In this document: piece by piece, positions 46,252-55,519 of the stretch
Layout: the number at the start of each line of letters is the position of its first letter
How positions within the stretch are numbered: position 1 is the first letter of the stretch
Origin: Thalassotalea sp. ND16A
GTDB taxonomy: Bacteria > Pseudomonadota > Gammaproteobacteria > Enterobacterales > Alteromonadaceae
NCBI RefSeq assembly: GCF_000764205.1
Contig: NZ_JQDZ01000088.1
Location: forward strand, 1-64,000
DNA length: 64,000 nt
Direction of reading: 5' to 3'
The notes under the pieces: model-generated
The model's database searches: none
Seen by the model: the letters and a program-made list of their open reading frames with translations, nothing else
Told to the model about the DNA's origin: nothing
Translations under genes and position numbers: made by a program

Positions 46252-46301
46252 TTCCAATCTACATAAGGAATTAGCCATTCAGTGAGAAAATATTGGAATT
46301 A
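46249..46301. repeat. Short palindromic intergenic repeat (CATAAG family), copy 2
   Basis: TAATTCCAAT (46249-46258) and ATTGGAATTA (46292-46301) are perfect 10-bp inverted repeats. The interior CTACATAAGGAATTAGCC-TTCAGT parallels copy 1 at 41023. It begins on the kbl stop codon and ends 4 nt before the tdh ATG, so it supplies the tdh translation initiation region. Confidence 0.75.
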
Positions 46302-46304
46302 TTT

Positions 46305-47330
46305 ATGAAATCATTAGCGAAATTAAAAGCCGAACCGGGCATTTGGATGACAGACTCACCAAAGCCAGAAGTGGGTCATAACGATTTATTAATTAAAATC
46401 AACAAAACCGCCATTTGTGGGACCGACATTCATATTTACAACTGGGACGAGTGGTCACAAAAGACCATACCGGTACCTATGGTAGTCGGGCATGAATACG
46501 CAGGGGTAGTGGTCGATATAGGCCAGGAAGTAAAAGGCTTTGCTGTTGGTGACAGAGTGTCTGGCGAAGGCCATATTACCTGTGGTCATTGTCGTAACTG
46601 TCGTGGCGGCCGTACTCACCTGTGCCGTAATACGGTAGGTGTTGGTGTTGACCGCACTGGTAGCTTTGCCGAATACCTGGTGATCCCGGCTTACAATGCG
46701 TTCAAATTACCGGATGAAATTTCTGATGATTTGGCTGCAATTTTTGACCCCTTTGGCAATGCTGTACATACCGCATTATCGTTCAATTTAGTCGGTGAAG
46801 ATGTGCTTATCACTGGCGCCGGGCCTATTGGTATTATGGCTGCAGCGGTTGCCAAACACGTTGGCGCCCGTCATGTGGTCATTACCGATATCAATGAATA
46901 TCGCTTAGAGCTAGCGCGTAAAATGGGCGCAACCCGCGCCGTTAACGTCGCGCAAGAAAGCCTAAAAGATGTGATGAACGAACTGGGTATGACCGAGGGC
47001 TTTGATGTCGGCATGGAAATGTCAGGGGTGCCAATGGCATTTCGTGACATGCTGGAGAATATGAATAACGGTGGCAAAATTGCCATGCTAGGCATACCAG
47101 GGCAAGACATGGCAATTGACTGGAGCCAAGTGATCTTTAAAGGGTTAATCATTAAGGGCATTTATGGTCGTGAAATGTTTGAAACCTGGTACAAAATGGC
47201 GTCATTAATCCAGTCGGGGCTAGACTTAACACCAATTATCACCCACCACTTCCCGATTGATGAGTTCCAGCAAGGCTTTGATGCCATGCTGTCGGGTAAT
47301 TCAGGAAAAGTGATATTAAGTTGGGATTAA
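46305..47330 (+). CDS. tdh: L-threonine 3-dehydrogenase
   Basis: 341 residues, exactly the E. coli Tdh length, when started at the ATG at 46305; an in-frame TTG at 46293 lies inside a repeat and is not used. Zinc-dependent medium-chain dehydrogenase: [14 protein letters not shown] and GHEYAG (catalytic zinc), [15 protein letters not shown] (structural zinc), and [15 protein letters not shown] (NAD binding). It oxidises threonine to 2-amino-3-oxobutyrate, the substrate of Kbl encoded upstream. No normal ribosome site is visible because the palindromic repeat fills the gap. Confidence 0.97.
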   Translation: MKSLAKLKAEPGIWMTDSPKPEVGHNDLLIKINKTAICGTDIHIYNWDEWSQKTIPVPMVVGHEYAGVVVDIGQEVKGFAVGDRVSGEGHITCGHCRNCRGGRTHLCRNTVGVGVDRTGSFAEYLVIPAYNAFKLPDEISDDLAAIFDPFGNAVHTALSFNLVGEDVLITGAGPIGIMAAAVAKHVGARHVVITDINEYRLELARKMGATRAVNVAQESLKDVMNELGMTEGFDVGMEMSGVPMAFRDMLENMNNGGKIAMLGIPGQDMAIDWSQVIFKGLIIKGIYGREMFETWYKMASLIQSGLDLTPIITHHFPIDEFQQGFDAMLSGNSGKVILSWD

Positions 47331-47340
47331 GCTGAGGTTA

Positions 47341-47660
47341 AGCTTCGGGCAATTAGCTACGGGCTACGAGCTACGAGCAGGGTATTTGATGAATTCACTT
47401 ATCATCTAACAATACCAGTACTGCCCGAAGCTCGTAGCCCGAAGCTATGAATATCTTTTACTTATATCCGACAGGCAGGAAAGCCTTTTAGGGTGGTTGA
47501 TTTAAGCTTCGAGCAATTAGCTACTGGCCACGGGCTGTACATTTGATGACCTCACCTACCGTGTAACAATACAAATGCTGCCCGTAGCCAGAAGCCAGAA
47601 GCTATTAACATTTTTACTTATACCCGGCAGGCAGGGAAAGCCTATAAAGAGTGATTTATC
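47341..47660. repeat. Tandem pair of diverged palindromic elements with heptamer arms
   Basis: Copy A (47341-47504) and copy B (47505 to about 47660) are direct repeats: both run from AGCTTCG(G/A)GCAATTAGCTAC through an arm, a spacer, a reverse arm starting CTGCCCG, then TTTTACTTATA-CCG(A/G)CAGGCAGG-AAAGCC. In A the arms 47355-47380 and 47421-47446 are inverted at 23 of 26 positions and consist of heptamers (CTACGGG, CTACGAG). The arms of B are eroded. Together they fill the tdh-glpE gap (47331-47740); no gene is seen. Confidence 0.85.
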
Positions 47661-47740
47661 TTTAAACCTTAAGAAAATAGCGTATGCCAGTAGGGTTTGG
47701 TAGAATGGCAACATTAAGTAACTTATAGAAAGAGAATCGC

Positions 47741-48076
47741 GTGTTAGCAGATGATACCCAGTTTAAACATATTAATGTTGAACAAGTGCATTCAGGTCTT
47801 AGTGACAAAAAATTTGTTGTCGTCGATATCCGAGATGCCAACGCATTTGGCATAAACCATATACCTGGCGCTATTCACTTAACCAATGACAATGTCACTG
47901 ATTTTTTACGAGATGCCGACTTCGATGCGCCTACTGTCGTCTGCTGTTATCATGGCATTTCCAGTCAACAAGCGGCACAATTTTTAATTGGCCATGATTT
48001 CAGTGACGTGTATTCACTAGATGGCGGCTTTGAACAATGGGGCAATACTTACCCTAGTGATGTTGAGCAAGGTTAA
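47741..48076 (+). CDS. glpE: Thiosulfate sulfurtransferase GlpE (single-domain rhodanese)
   Basis: 111 residues. One rhodanese domain: FVVVDIRDANAFGINHIPGA and the active-site loop CCYHGISSQQ with catalytic C69. It moves sulfane sulfur from thiosulfate to cyanide or thioredoxin-type acceptors. The start is GTG at 47741 with AGAGA upstream. glpE-glpG are adjacent as in E. coli, 14 nt apart; glpR is absent. Confidence 0.94.
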   Translation: MLADDTQFKHINVEQVHSGLSDKKFVVVDIRDANAFGINHIPGAIHLTNDNVTDFLRDADFDAPTVVCCYHGISSQQAAQFLIGHDFSDVYSLDGGFEQWGNTYPSDVEQG

Positions 48077-48090
48077 GTTTTATTATTACC

Positions 48091-48957
48091 ATGTTGCCAT
48101 TAGTTAATATCCAACAAAAATCGGTCGCCATTCAGTTTAGTGATTACCTAACATCGATTGGTATTAACAGCTCTACAGCGCCAGCACTGGATGACAATCA
48201 CCATGCAGATGGCTGGACTGTGTTGTGCCAGGAACATCAACAGCACAGGGCCAAAGTTGAATTCGAACAATTCATGAGTAACCCAAACCATCCAAGGTAT
48301 CAGGCATCCGCCTGGCAAAGCGGGCATTCGGTAAGTTTCTCAGGTAGTTCAGGGCTAACGAAACAAATAAAAAGTAATTTTCTCGCCCAGGCAGGGGCTT
48401 TTACCATTAGCGTTTTTATGCTGTGCTGGCTAGTTTTTGCTGCCACGTTTTTAATTTTCGGTAATAGTCTGTATCAACTTATTCTGATCAACCAGTATGG
48501 TGATATTAGTCAAACATTAAACCAGCCCTGGCGCCTGATAACACCGGCTATTTTCCACTACTCTTTATTGCATATCGCGTTCAATACTATGTGGTGGTGG
48601 CAACTCGGTGGGCAGATTGAAAAACGTTTAGGGCTCAGCAAAATAATGACCTTATTTATTGCCTCGGCATTGCTGTCTAATGTTGCTCAATTTTACATCT
48701 CCGGGCCGAATTTTGCCGGTTTATCTGGCGTTGTCTATGCCACAGTTGGCTTTGTCTGGTGGTACGGACATCTAAATCCAGATAAAGGTATTGGCCTTTC
48801 CAACACCATTACTGGCTTTCTGCTGTTTTGGTTAGTGCTCGGTTTTACGCCATTTATGCCAATTAATGTTGCCAATACCGCTCATCTGGTTGGTCTGCTT
48901 TCAGGTATTGCTTATGCCATGATATTGAGCAATATGACTCCTAATAAAAATAAATAG
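48091..48957 (+). CDS. glpG: Rhomboid intramembrane serine protease GlpG
   Basis: 288 residues. A cytoplasmic N-terminal domain (1-95) is followed by six transmembrane helices. The catalytic dyad is S212 (GLSGVVYAT) and H265 (ANTAHLVGLLSG). The oxyanion-side H161/N165 in HYSLLHIAFNTMWWW and the L1-loop WR motif (QPWRLITPAIFH) are also present. It cleaves transmembrane segments of inner-membrane proteins. Operon with glpE; ubiC follows 8 nt after. Confidence 0.95.
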   Translation: MLPLVNIQQKSVAIQFSDYLTSIGINSSTAPALDDNHHADGWTVLCQEHQQHRAKVEFEQFMSNPNHPRYQASAWQSGHSVSFSGSSGLTKQIKSNFLAQAGAFTISVFMLCWLVFAATFLIFGNSLYQLILINQYGDISQTLNQPWRLITPAIFHYSLLHIAFNTMWWWQLGGQIEKRLGLSKIMTLFIASALLSNVAQFYISGPNFAGLSGVVYATVGFVWWYGHLNPDKGIGLSNTITGFLLFWLVLGFTPFMPINVANTAHLVGLLSGIAYAMILSNMTPNKNK

Positions 48958-48965
48958 AGCACTCA

Positions 48966-49538
48966 ATGTTCGAATTAAAGCAGCAATTTCCTATTGGACT
49001 CGATGTAAACTGGGTAAGTGCCGATAACGCGCCAACTCTGCAGCGGTTGAATGACTGGCTATTAGATCCGTCTTCCCTGACCGCCCGGTTAAAACAGCAT
49101 TGTAGTGACTTTAAAGTGCAAGTGCTTGGGCAAAAAATAGAAGGGTGTCAGGCGCATGAAGCCAATGACAAAATATTGCTCGGTGAGCAAGTTCTGGTGC
49201 GCGAAGTGGTATTGTTTTGCGACGATATACCCCACGTATTTGCCCGTAGCCTGTTACCATTAAGAAGCCTCACTGGCAAACAACAAGCGTTGGCCCACCT
49301 GGGTGAACAATCGCTAGGACAAGTGTTGTTTAATGATCCGGCATTGCGCCGAGAAGTGGTTGAAGTAGCAGAGATTGAGCCAAGCCTAAGAGTTTGTGAA
49401 TTGGCCGCAATGTTAAACCTGAAAGTGAACCATAACCTTTGGGGCCGACGTTCATTATTTTTTATCGAGGACAAACCGCTGATGGTTGCCGAAGTATTTT
49501 TACCAGGCGCCCGTGCCTATATTCAGCAGGAATTGTAA
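48966..49538 (+). CDS. ubiC: Chorismate lyase UbiC
   Basis: 190 residues. Converts chorismate to 4-hydroxybenzoate and pyruvate, the first committed ubiquinone step. Family features: WLLDPSSLTARLKQHC, the substrate-side REVVLFCDDIPHVFARSLLP (arginine and glutamate region), and WGRRSLFFIEDKPLMVAEVFLP at the C-terminus. The 3' end (from 49503) is duplicated 125 bp downstream. Co-oriented with and close to ubiA. Confidence 0.95.
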   Translation: MFELKQQFPIGLDVNWVSADNAPTLQRLNDWLLDPSSLTARLKQHCSDFKVQVLGQKIEGCQAHEANDKILLGEQVLVREVVLFCDDIPHVFARSLLPLRSLTGKQQALAHLGEQSLGQVLFNDPALRREVVEVAEIEPSLRVCELAAMLNLKVNHNLWGRRSLFFIEDKPLMVAEVFLPGARAYIQQEL

Positions 49539-49735
49539 ATGGTTTCTCTTTCGCAAAAATGGCAAACAACGAAATTAATCACTCGCATGGATAAACCGAT
49601 CGGAACTTACTTTCAGTTTATGGTTGACCAGGCGCCCGTGGCTAAATTCAGCAGGAATTGTAAATGACCACTCTTTCGCAAAAATGGCAAGCAACGAAAT
49701 TAATCACCCGTATGGACAAACCGATTGGCACCTAT
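49503..49735 (+). repeat. Tandem duplication of the ubiC/ubiA junction
   Basis: Copy 1 (49503-49610) and copy 2 (49628-49735) are 108 bp each at a 125-bp period. Both contain the last codons of ubiC, its stop, and the first 24 codons of ubiA. In copy 1 ubiC is intact and ubiA is truncated; in copy 2 the ubiC remnant has a premature stop and ubiA is intact. Seven of ten differing ubiA codons differ silently. Confidence 0.95.
49539..49667 (+). pseudogene. Truncated duplicate of the ubiA 5' end (42-codon ORF)
   Basis: The ORF starts at its own ATG directly after the ubiC stop and reads MVSLSQKWQTTKLITRMDKP, equal to the UbiA N-terminus except for three residues, then leaves the family after PIGTY and ends at a TGA that overlaps the real ubiA ATG (ATGA). 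Lacking every catalytic motif it cannot be a prenyltransferase. Its translation could couple ribosomes onto ubiA. Confidence 0.85.
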
Positions 49736-50530
49736 CTATTGTTGTGGCCGACGTTTTGGGCACTTTGGGTTGCTGCTGATGGTTTTCCCGGCTGGCATTT
49801 AACCATAGCCTTTGCCTTAGGTGTATTCGTGATGCGCAGCGCCGGTTGTGTGATCAACGATTTTGCCGATCGAAAAATCGACGGTGATGTCAAAAGAACC
49901 AGTCAGCGACCGTTAGTGAGTGGGCTAATGAGTAGCAAAGAAGCATTGCTGTTATTTGCACTGTTAATCATCATCGCATTCGCCATTGTGCTTACCCTTT
50001 CCTGGTACAGCATACAATTGTCCGTCATTGCCGTGATTCTTGCTGCCAGTTACCCGTTTATGAAGCGCTTTACTCATTTCCCACAAGTGGTGTTGGGCGC
50101 CGCGTTCAGTTGGGGCATGATCATGGCCTTTGCCCAAATTCGTGGCGAAATTCCTACTGTCGCCTGGTTATTATTTACTGCCAATGTATTGTGGACCATC
50201 GCTTACGACACCATGTATGCCATGGTGGATAAAGACGATGACGTGCGCATTGGCGTTAAATCAACGGCGATTGCCTTTGGCCGCTTTGATAAAGTGATCA
50301 TCGCACTGTTACAAGTCAGCACCTTAGCCTTGTTAATCAAAGTAGGGCAAATGCAGCAGTTTAATTTGTTTTACTATGGTGGTGTTGCCATTGCCGCAGG
50401 CAGTTTTTTTTATCAACAAGACTTGATTAAGCAACGCGACCGAGATGACTGTTTCAAAGCCTTTTTAAATAACCATTACGGGCTATTGGCCGTATTGCTC
50501 GCTATCATTATTCAATATTCAATTTATTAA
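49664..50530 (+). CDS. ubiA: 4-hydroxybenzoate octaprenyltransferase UbiA
   Basis: 288 residues, polytopic membrane prenyltransferase of ubiquinone synthesis. Both aspartate-rich motifs are present: NDFADRKIDGDVKRT and DTMYAMVDKDDDVRIG. About nine hydrophobic helices are visible. The normal start is the second of two near-identical ATG contexts; the first belongs to the truncated copy upstream. rlmJ follows 8 nt after the stop. Confidence 0.96.
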   Translation: MTTLSQKWQATKLITRMDKPIGTYLLLWPTFWALWVAADGFPGWHLTIAFALGVFVMRSAGCVINDFADRKIDGDVKRTSQRPLVSGLMSSKEALLLFALLIIIAFAIVLTLSWYSIQLSVIAVILAASYPFMKRFTHFPQVVLGAAFSWGMIMAFAQIRGEIPTVAWLLFTANVLWTIAYDTMYAMVDKDDDVRIGVKSTAIAFGRFDKVIIALLQVSTLALLIKVGQMQQFNLFYYGGVAIAAGSFFYQQDLIKQRDRDDCFKAFLNNHYGLLAVLLAIIIQYSIY

Positions 50531-50538
50531 GGTTATTC

Positions 50539-51408
50539 ATGCTCAGTTACCGCCATTCATTTCATGCAGGAAATTTTGCCGATGTGTTAAAGCACATAGT
50601 GCAAGTGGAAATATTAGAGTACTTAGGGCAAAAAGATAAAGCCTTCGATTATATTGATACCCATTCTGGTGCCGGTTTATTTAATTTAAACTCAGAGCAC
50701 GCCACCAAACTGGGTGAATATTTAAATGGTATCGGTAAATTAAAACAACAAAACTGGCCGGAATTAAGCGGCTATTTTGATGCGATAAACAGTCAAAATC
50801 GTTGGCCGGGTAACAACAGTGATGAATTGCAGTTCTACCCGGGTTCACCGGTTATCGCTCAGCATTTTTTACGTGACATCGATAAGGCCTGGTTATATGA
50901 ATTGCATCCGGCAGATTTTGAGTTATTAAGGGCCAATATCCAGCAATCACGCAAAGTGAAAGTGAAAAATGAAGATGGTTTTAAAGGTCTGCTTGGCTTG
51001 CTACCACCACATTCGAGGCGAGCACTGGTACTGATCGACCCGCCTTATGAGATAAAAACCGATTACGAGAAAGTGTTTACTACAGTCGTCAATGCCCATA
51101 AGAAATTTGCTACCGGCACTTACGCCATCTGGTATCCGGTGGTGGACAGAAAGCGCATCGATACATTGGAACACAGTTTTATCAACAGTGGTATCCGTGA
51201 TATTCAACGCTTTGAATTAGGCTTATCTGCCGACACCGATGAACGTGGCATGACGTCATCTGGCATGCTGGTGATTAACCCACCATGGACGTTGATGAAG
51301 AAAATGCAAACGTTGTTACCGAAACTGGTTAGTGCTTTGGATGAAGTCGAGGATAACGGCAACAGCAAAGGCGCATTTTACAAATGTGATGTGCTAGTAG
51401 CGGAGTAA
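50539..51408 (+). CDS. rlmJ: 23S rRNA (adenine2030-N6)-methyltransferase RlmJ
   Basis: 289 residues. The N-terminus MLSYRHSFHAGNFADVLKH is characteristic. FDYIDTHSGAGLF is the SAM-binding motif region, and LVLIDPPYE the catalytic N6-adenine DPPY motif. It modifies A2030 of 23S rRNA. Same strand as ubiA with an 8-nt gap. Confidence 0.95.
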   Translation: MLSYRHSFHAGNFADVLKHIVQVEILEYLGQKDKAFDYIDTHSGAGLFNLNSEHATKLGEYLNGIGKLKQQNWPELSGYFDAINSQNRWPGNNSDELQFYPGSPVIAQHFLRDIDKAWLYELHPADFELLRANIQQSRKVKVKNEDGFKGLLGLLPPHSRRALVLIDPPYEIKTDYEKVFTTVVNAHKKFATGTYAIWYPVVDRKRIDTLEHSFINSGIRDIQRFELGLSADTDERGMTSSGMLVINPPWTLMKKMQTLLPKLVSALDEVEDNGNSKGAFYKCDVLVAE

Positions 51409-51452
51409 TTGGCCACTTTAGTGACTTAGTTATCTTAAATATTTTAAGTGTC

Positions 51453-53306
51453 TTAAGTGCCGTCCAGACTCTCTTTAATCAAATCCATAAACGCCTTGCC
51501 GTAGCGGGCAAGTTTGGTATCTCCTACCCCGGTAATGGTTAAAAACTCGGTCGAGTTTCTTGGTTTTATCCGAGCCATTTCAATTAAAGATGCGTCATTG
51601 AAAACAATAAATGGCGCGATATCCTCACTATCGGCGATGTCTTTACGCAACGTGCGTAATTGTTTAAACAGCACCTTGTCGTAGCCTGCTGTGGCTTTAT
51701 TTTGTTGCCAGTAACTTTGATGCTGTAAACGTGGCCTTGCCATCATCAGCGGCTCTTCGCCTTTTAACGCCGCTTTCGACGCATTGGTTAAGCACAGCGC
51801 CGATTGCTGCTCGATATCTTGCTGTAATAACCCTAAATGGATTAGCTGGCGGATCACTGAGAACCAATAGCCGCGGGTTTTATCTTTGCCAATGCCAAAG
51901 GTGGATACCGTTTCATGTTGTTGTTTTTTGACTTTATCGGTGTCTCTGCCACGCAGCACATCAATGACATAATGAATGTCACCACTTTGGTTGATGCGAT
52001 ACACACAAGAAAGCACTTTTTGCGCATCAACCGTAGCATCATAGCGGCTTGGAGGATCCAGGCAAATATCACAGTTACCACAACCCGAATGCGTGTACTC
52101 GGCAAAGTAGTTGAGTAGTACCTGCCTTCTACAGGTTTGTGCTTCGGCAAAACCAGCCATTGCCGAAAAACGCTGCATTTCAACATTGGCGCGTTGTTCA
52201 TTGTCATTCTGGCTTATGCGTTTTTTAATTTTATCGATGTCCTGATTATCGTATAAAAATAACGCCTCGGCGGTTAGGCCATCACGCCCCGCTCTGCCGG
52301 TTTCCTGATAAAATGACTCTAGTGTGCGCGGCATTTCATAATGCACCACAAAGCGCACATTCGGCTTATTGATGCCCAAGCCAAAGGCAACAGTGGCTAC
52401 CACAATGCGAATATTGTCTTTGGTAAAGCCATCTTGGATAACGCTGCGAATTTCGGGTTCAAGACCCGCATGATAGCCAGCGCAATTAATCCCTTTACTC
52501 GCTAAAAAGCCACTTAATTTGTCCACTTGCCAACGGCTATTGCAATAGATAATACCGCTGTCATCACCACATTGTTTTAAATAATCAATAAGTTGTGATT
52601 CACCATTATATTTTTCCGTTAAGGTATAACGAATGTTAGGGCGATCAAAACTGTCCAAATGCACATAAGGGTCATTGAACCGTAACTGATTTAAAATATC
52701 TTTACGGGTAGTCACATCGGCGGTTGCGGTTAGTGCCATCACCGGCGTGTAAGGAAAGTGCTCTTTTAATTTACCAAGCTGAGTATAAGATGGCCTGAAA
52801 TCATGGCCCCATTGCGAAATACAATGGGCTTCATCGATGGCAAAAAAACTGATTTGCATAGCCGCCAACGATTGCAAAAAGTAATAGTTCAATAAGCGCT
52901 CAGGCGCGACATACAAGACTTTAATTTCACCACTGGCGATGCGTTGCATGGTTTGATTAATGGTTTGTGCATCGAGACTGGAATTAATAAATGCCGCACC
53001 AATGCCTTGTCGTACTAAGCCATCTACCTGATCTTTCATCAAGGCGATTAACGGCGAAACCACTACGGTTAACCCTGGCATTAATGTCGCGGGTAATTGA
53101 TAACAAAGGGATTTACCACCACCGGTTGGCATCAACACCAAACAATCTCTGCCTTGTAGTAAGCTTTCTATGACTTGCTGTTGACCAGGACGAAACGTTT
53201 GATAGCCAAAGTGATGGCTCAAAGAGTGCAGTAAATCAGGAGATTGAGTAGGTGTTTCGAGGTCTGCTTTCAAGAGATTATCGTTATTTTTGTTAAGTTC
53301 GTACAT
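51453..53306 (-). CDS. recQ: ATP-dependent DNA helicase RecQ
   Basis: 617 residues with the full bacterial RecQ architecture. Motif 0 [14 protein letters not shown], Walker [18 protein letters not shown] box [18 protein letters not shown], and motif [12 protein letters not shown] are present. The zinc-binding RQC region holds [10 protein letters not shown] and [13 protein letters not shown]-terminal HRDC domain contains FVIFNDASL-type and [15 protein letters not shown] segments. The ATG at 53306 is taken as start; a GTG three codons upstream is possible. Neighbours yigI and rarD repeat the E. coli rarD-yigI-pldA-recQ order without pldA. Confidence 0.96.
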   Translation of the reverse strand: MYELNKNNDNLLKADLETPTQSPDLLHSLSHHFGYQTFRPGQQQVIESLLQGRDCLVLMPTGGGKSLCYQLPATLMPGLTVVVSPLIALMKDQVDGLVRQGIGAAFINSSLDAQTINQTMQRIASGEIKVLYVAPERLLNYYFLQSLAAMQISFFAIDEAHCISQWGHDFRPSYTQLGKLKEHFPYTPVMALTATADVTTRKDILNQLRFNDPYVHLDSFDRPNIRYTLTEKYNGESQLIDYLKQCGDDSGIIYCNSRWQVDKLSGFLASKGINCAGYHAGLEPEIRSVIQDGFTKDNIRIVVATVAFGLGINKPNVRFVVHYEMPRTLESFYQETGRAGRDGLTAEALFLYDNQDIDKIKKRISQNDNEQRANVEMQRFSAMAGFAEAQTCRRQVLLNYFAEYTHSGCGNCDICLDPPSRYDATVDAQKVLSCVYRINQSGDIHYVIDVLRGRDTDKVKKQQHETVSTFGIGKDKTRGYWFSVIRQLIHLGLLQQDIEQQSALCLTNASKAALKGEEPLMMARPRLQHQSYWQQNKATAGYDKVLFKQLRTLRKDIADSEDIAPFIVFNDASLIEMARIKPRNSTEFLTITGVGDTKLARYGKAFMDLIKESLDGT

Positions 53307-53390
53307 TTTACCCACTAAATGCCATCACCGGTAGACATTTTTCATCACTAAGATAATCTATTGGCTGAAGTGATTGATTTAGAGTGAATT

Positions 53391-53843
53391 ATGGAAAAAG
53401 AAATAATTTTTGAGCAGGTTACCGAGATGTGGAATACTCGCATCGCCTTCAATCAACTGCTGGGTTTTAAAATAACTCAAATGCAAGACGAATACGCCGA
53501 AATCCAGTTTAACTGGGACGACAAATTGATGGGCAATCCGGTGCAAAAAATTCTCCATGGTGGTGTCACGGCTTCGGTATTAGATATGGTTGGCGGTGTG
53601 GTTATTGCTGCCAATATGATCAGCCGTATTCAGACTCCTAATAAAGAGAGTATCCACGCCAAACTGACCAAATTAAGCACTATTGATTTACGCACCGATT
53701 TTTTAAGGCCCGGTCGAGGTGAAACCTTTATCGCCACCGCCCGCATTATTCGTCATGGCAGTAAAGTGGCGGTGGCCCGTATGGAATTACATAATGAAAA
53801 AGGTGAACACATCGCTTTCGGCACCGGCACCTATATGGTGTAA
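53391..53843 (+). CDS. yigI: YigI-family hotdog-fold thioesterase
   Basis: 150 residues of the PaaI-like hotdog fold: NQLLGFKITQMQDEYAEIQF, the HGGVTASVLDMVGGVVI helix with catalytic-type residues, IDLRTDFLRPGRGETFIATA and the final strand HIAFGTGTYMV. YigI acts on medium- to long-chain acyl-CoA. Divergent from recQ and followed by rarD. Confidence 0.93.
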   Translation: MEKEIIFEQVTEMWNTRIAFNQLLGFKITQMQDEYAEIQFNWDDKLMGNPVQKILHGGVTASVLDMVGGVVIAANMISRIQTPNKESIHAKLTKLSTIDLRTDFLRPGRGETFIATARIIRHGSKVAVARMELHNEKGEHIAFGTGTYMV

Positions 53844-53915
53844 TACCATTAAACAAAATTACCGAGTTATGGTAGAATCGCGCGCAATTTAGCGGGCAAT
53901 AATATTAAGTACTTG

Positions 53916-54821
53916 ATGAGTCAACAATCAGACAATAACAGTGGAATAATTAATGCGCTTTCGGCGTATGCGATGTGGGGCCTTGCACCACTTTATTTCA
54001 AATTACTCGATCAAGTTTCGGCACCTGAAATTTTGGTGCACCGCATTATTTGGTCTTGCGCCTTATTAGTCATTATTGTGCTGGCGATGGGCAATTGGCG
54101 TAAAGTACAACGTATTGTTGGCGATGCTAAAATGCTGGCCTGGCTACTACTCACCGCGCTCATTTTAGGCGCTAACTGGCTCATCTTCATTTGGGCGATC
54201 AACAACGGCAATATCCTCGAAGCCAGCTTAGGCTATTTTATCAACCCATTATTTTCGGTGGCTCTGGGCATGATTTTTCTTGGAGAGCGCCTAAGAAAAT
54301 GGCAAACCATCGCCGTGCTGTTAGCCTTTATCGGTGTGGTGATACAATTATTTAATGTTGGCAGCATACCGGTAATCGCCCTAAGCCTTGCCGGTACCTT
54401 TGGCATTTATGGCTTATTACGGAAGAAACTCATGGTTGAATCTGTCCCCGGTTTGTTAATTGAATCGGCGTTAATGCTACCGTTAGCCATTGTTTACTGG
54501 CTGTTCTTCATGGATACGCCAAGCAGCGATATGTTTGCCAACGAAACCAGTTTAAACATTACCTTAATTGCTGCCGGGCTGGTCACCACGGCGCCGTTAT
54601 TATGCTTTACCGCCGCGGCGAAACGCTTATCTCTGGCCGCTCTTGGATTTTTCCAATACCTTGGACCAACAATAATGTTCATTTTGGCGACAGTGCTTTA
54701 TAACGAAGCATTGATTATTGAAAAACTCATTACCTTTGTGTTTATTTGGGCCGCGATTGTCATTTACAGTTGGGATTCCATGCGCAAACTCAAACAAGCC
54801 AAACTGGCGTTAAAGCACTAA
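53916..54821 (+). CDS. rarD: EamA-family transporter RarD
   Basis: 301 residues with ten predicted transmembrane helices in two EamA halves. NALSAYAMWGLAPLYFKLLDQVSAPEILVHRIIWS is highly characteristic of RarD, as are NWLIFIWAINNGNILEASLGYFINPL and AAKRLSLAALGFFQYLGPTIMF. Its substrate is not established. The ATG at 53916 is preferred to the TTG directly before it. Confidence 0.94.
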   Translation: MSQQSDNNSGIINALSAYAMWGLAPLYFKLLDQVSAPEILVHRIIWSCALLVIIVLAMGNWRKVQRIVGDAKMLAWLLLTALILGANWLIFIWAINNGNILEASLGYFINPLFSVALGMIFLGERLRKWQTIAVLLAFIGVVIQLFNVGSIPVIALSLAGTFGIYGLLRKKLMVESVPGLLIESALMLPLAIVYWLFFMDTPSSDMFANETSLNITLIAAGLVTTAPLLCFTAAAKRLSLAALGFFQYLGPTIMFILATVLYNEALIIEKLITFVFIWAAIVIYSWDSMRKLKQAKLALKH

Positions 54822-54867
54822 CAAGACCGGTTTAGCCTATGGTCTTGCCAGTGCTACATTGCAGTGC

Positions 54868-55323
54868 TCATTTTTTGGCGCGAGTCTTACCTTCGGCAGA
54901 CATGATCCACTTAGGGTTTCGCTTTAATGACTGGATATATTCGGCTTTGCGAAAACGTAACGCCGACCAATCTTCATCAATCGCCACTTGCCGCACACCT
55001 TCGAAACCCGCCTGCCCTAATGGTTGCCAGCCTTGATCGCGCGAAATATCACTTTGGTAATTTTGTGACGATTTTTTCGGGTAAGCAAACCACAGCACGG
55101 CATCACCATCGAGTTTACCGACAATTGCCTCAATAAACGGATGCAATTGCTGTTGTTGCTCGGCAAAACATAAACAAAATTCAATGGCGTCTACCTTCTG
55201 CACATCTTGCAAAACATCTATACCGGTCAATTGCTTTAACTCATCAGAAAAACTTAAGGGGGCATTTAACACCACAATTTGTTGCTGTTGTTTTAAATTA
55301 AGCTTGTTAAATAAGGCAGTCAT
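54868..55323 (-). CDS. Conserved-looking hypothetical protein, 151 residues
   Basis: I do not recognise a named family with certainty. Start MTALFNKLNLKQQQQIVVLN at 55323; four upstream codons are not needed. No signal peptide or membrane segment. A Rossmann-like N-terminal strand (IVVLNAPLSF) is followed by LDGDAVLWFAYPKKSSQ, then VAIDEDWSALRFRKAEYI and a basic tail ending GKTRAKK. The pattern (PKKSS, D-x-G-W, VAID-xx-WSALRFR) looks like the DUF3052-type proteins, which is a tentative reading. Single gene, convergent with rarD. Confidence 0.7.
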   Translation of the reverse strand: MTALFNKLNLKQQQQIVVLNAPLSFSDELKQLTGIDVLQDVQKVDAIEFCLCFAEQQQQLHPFIEAIVGKLDGDAVLWFAYPKKSSQNYQSDISRDQGWQPLGQAGFEGVRQVAIDEDWSALRFRKAEYIQSLKRNPKWIMSAEGKTRAKK

Positions 55324-55426
55324 ACAATGCACCAATGATGTGAATGGGGTTTAATCTTAGCACTAAATGCGGAAACAGATTCATTACCTTTTTAAGACAA
55401 AGGGTAAAGTTTACCGGAGATAGTTA

Positions 55427-55486
55427 ATGATACTACTGCTGAACGGCCGCGAAGGCACCGGCACGACGGAGCTTGAATCAATTTAA
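55427..55486 (+). CDS. Possible 19-residue leader peptide
   Basis: ATG at 55427 with GGAG 8 nt upstream, 19 codons, stop at 55484-55486, followed 33 nt later by a terminator hairpin. The product is MILLLNGREGTGTTELESI. The coding stretch is visibly GC-rich against its AT-rich surroundings. It may be a leader or attenuator peptide of the receptor gene, a gene remnant, or chance. Confidence 0.3.
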   Translation: MILLLNGREGTGTTELESI

Positions 55487-55519
55487 TTTCATTTCAGAAT
55501 AATATCGTTACAAATTAGT

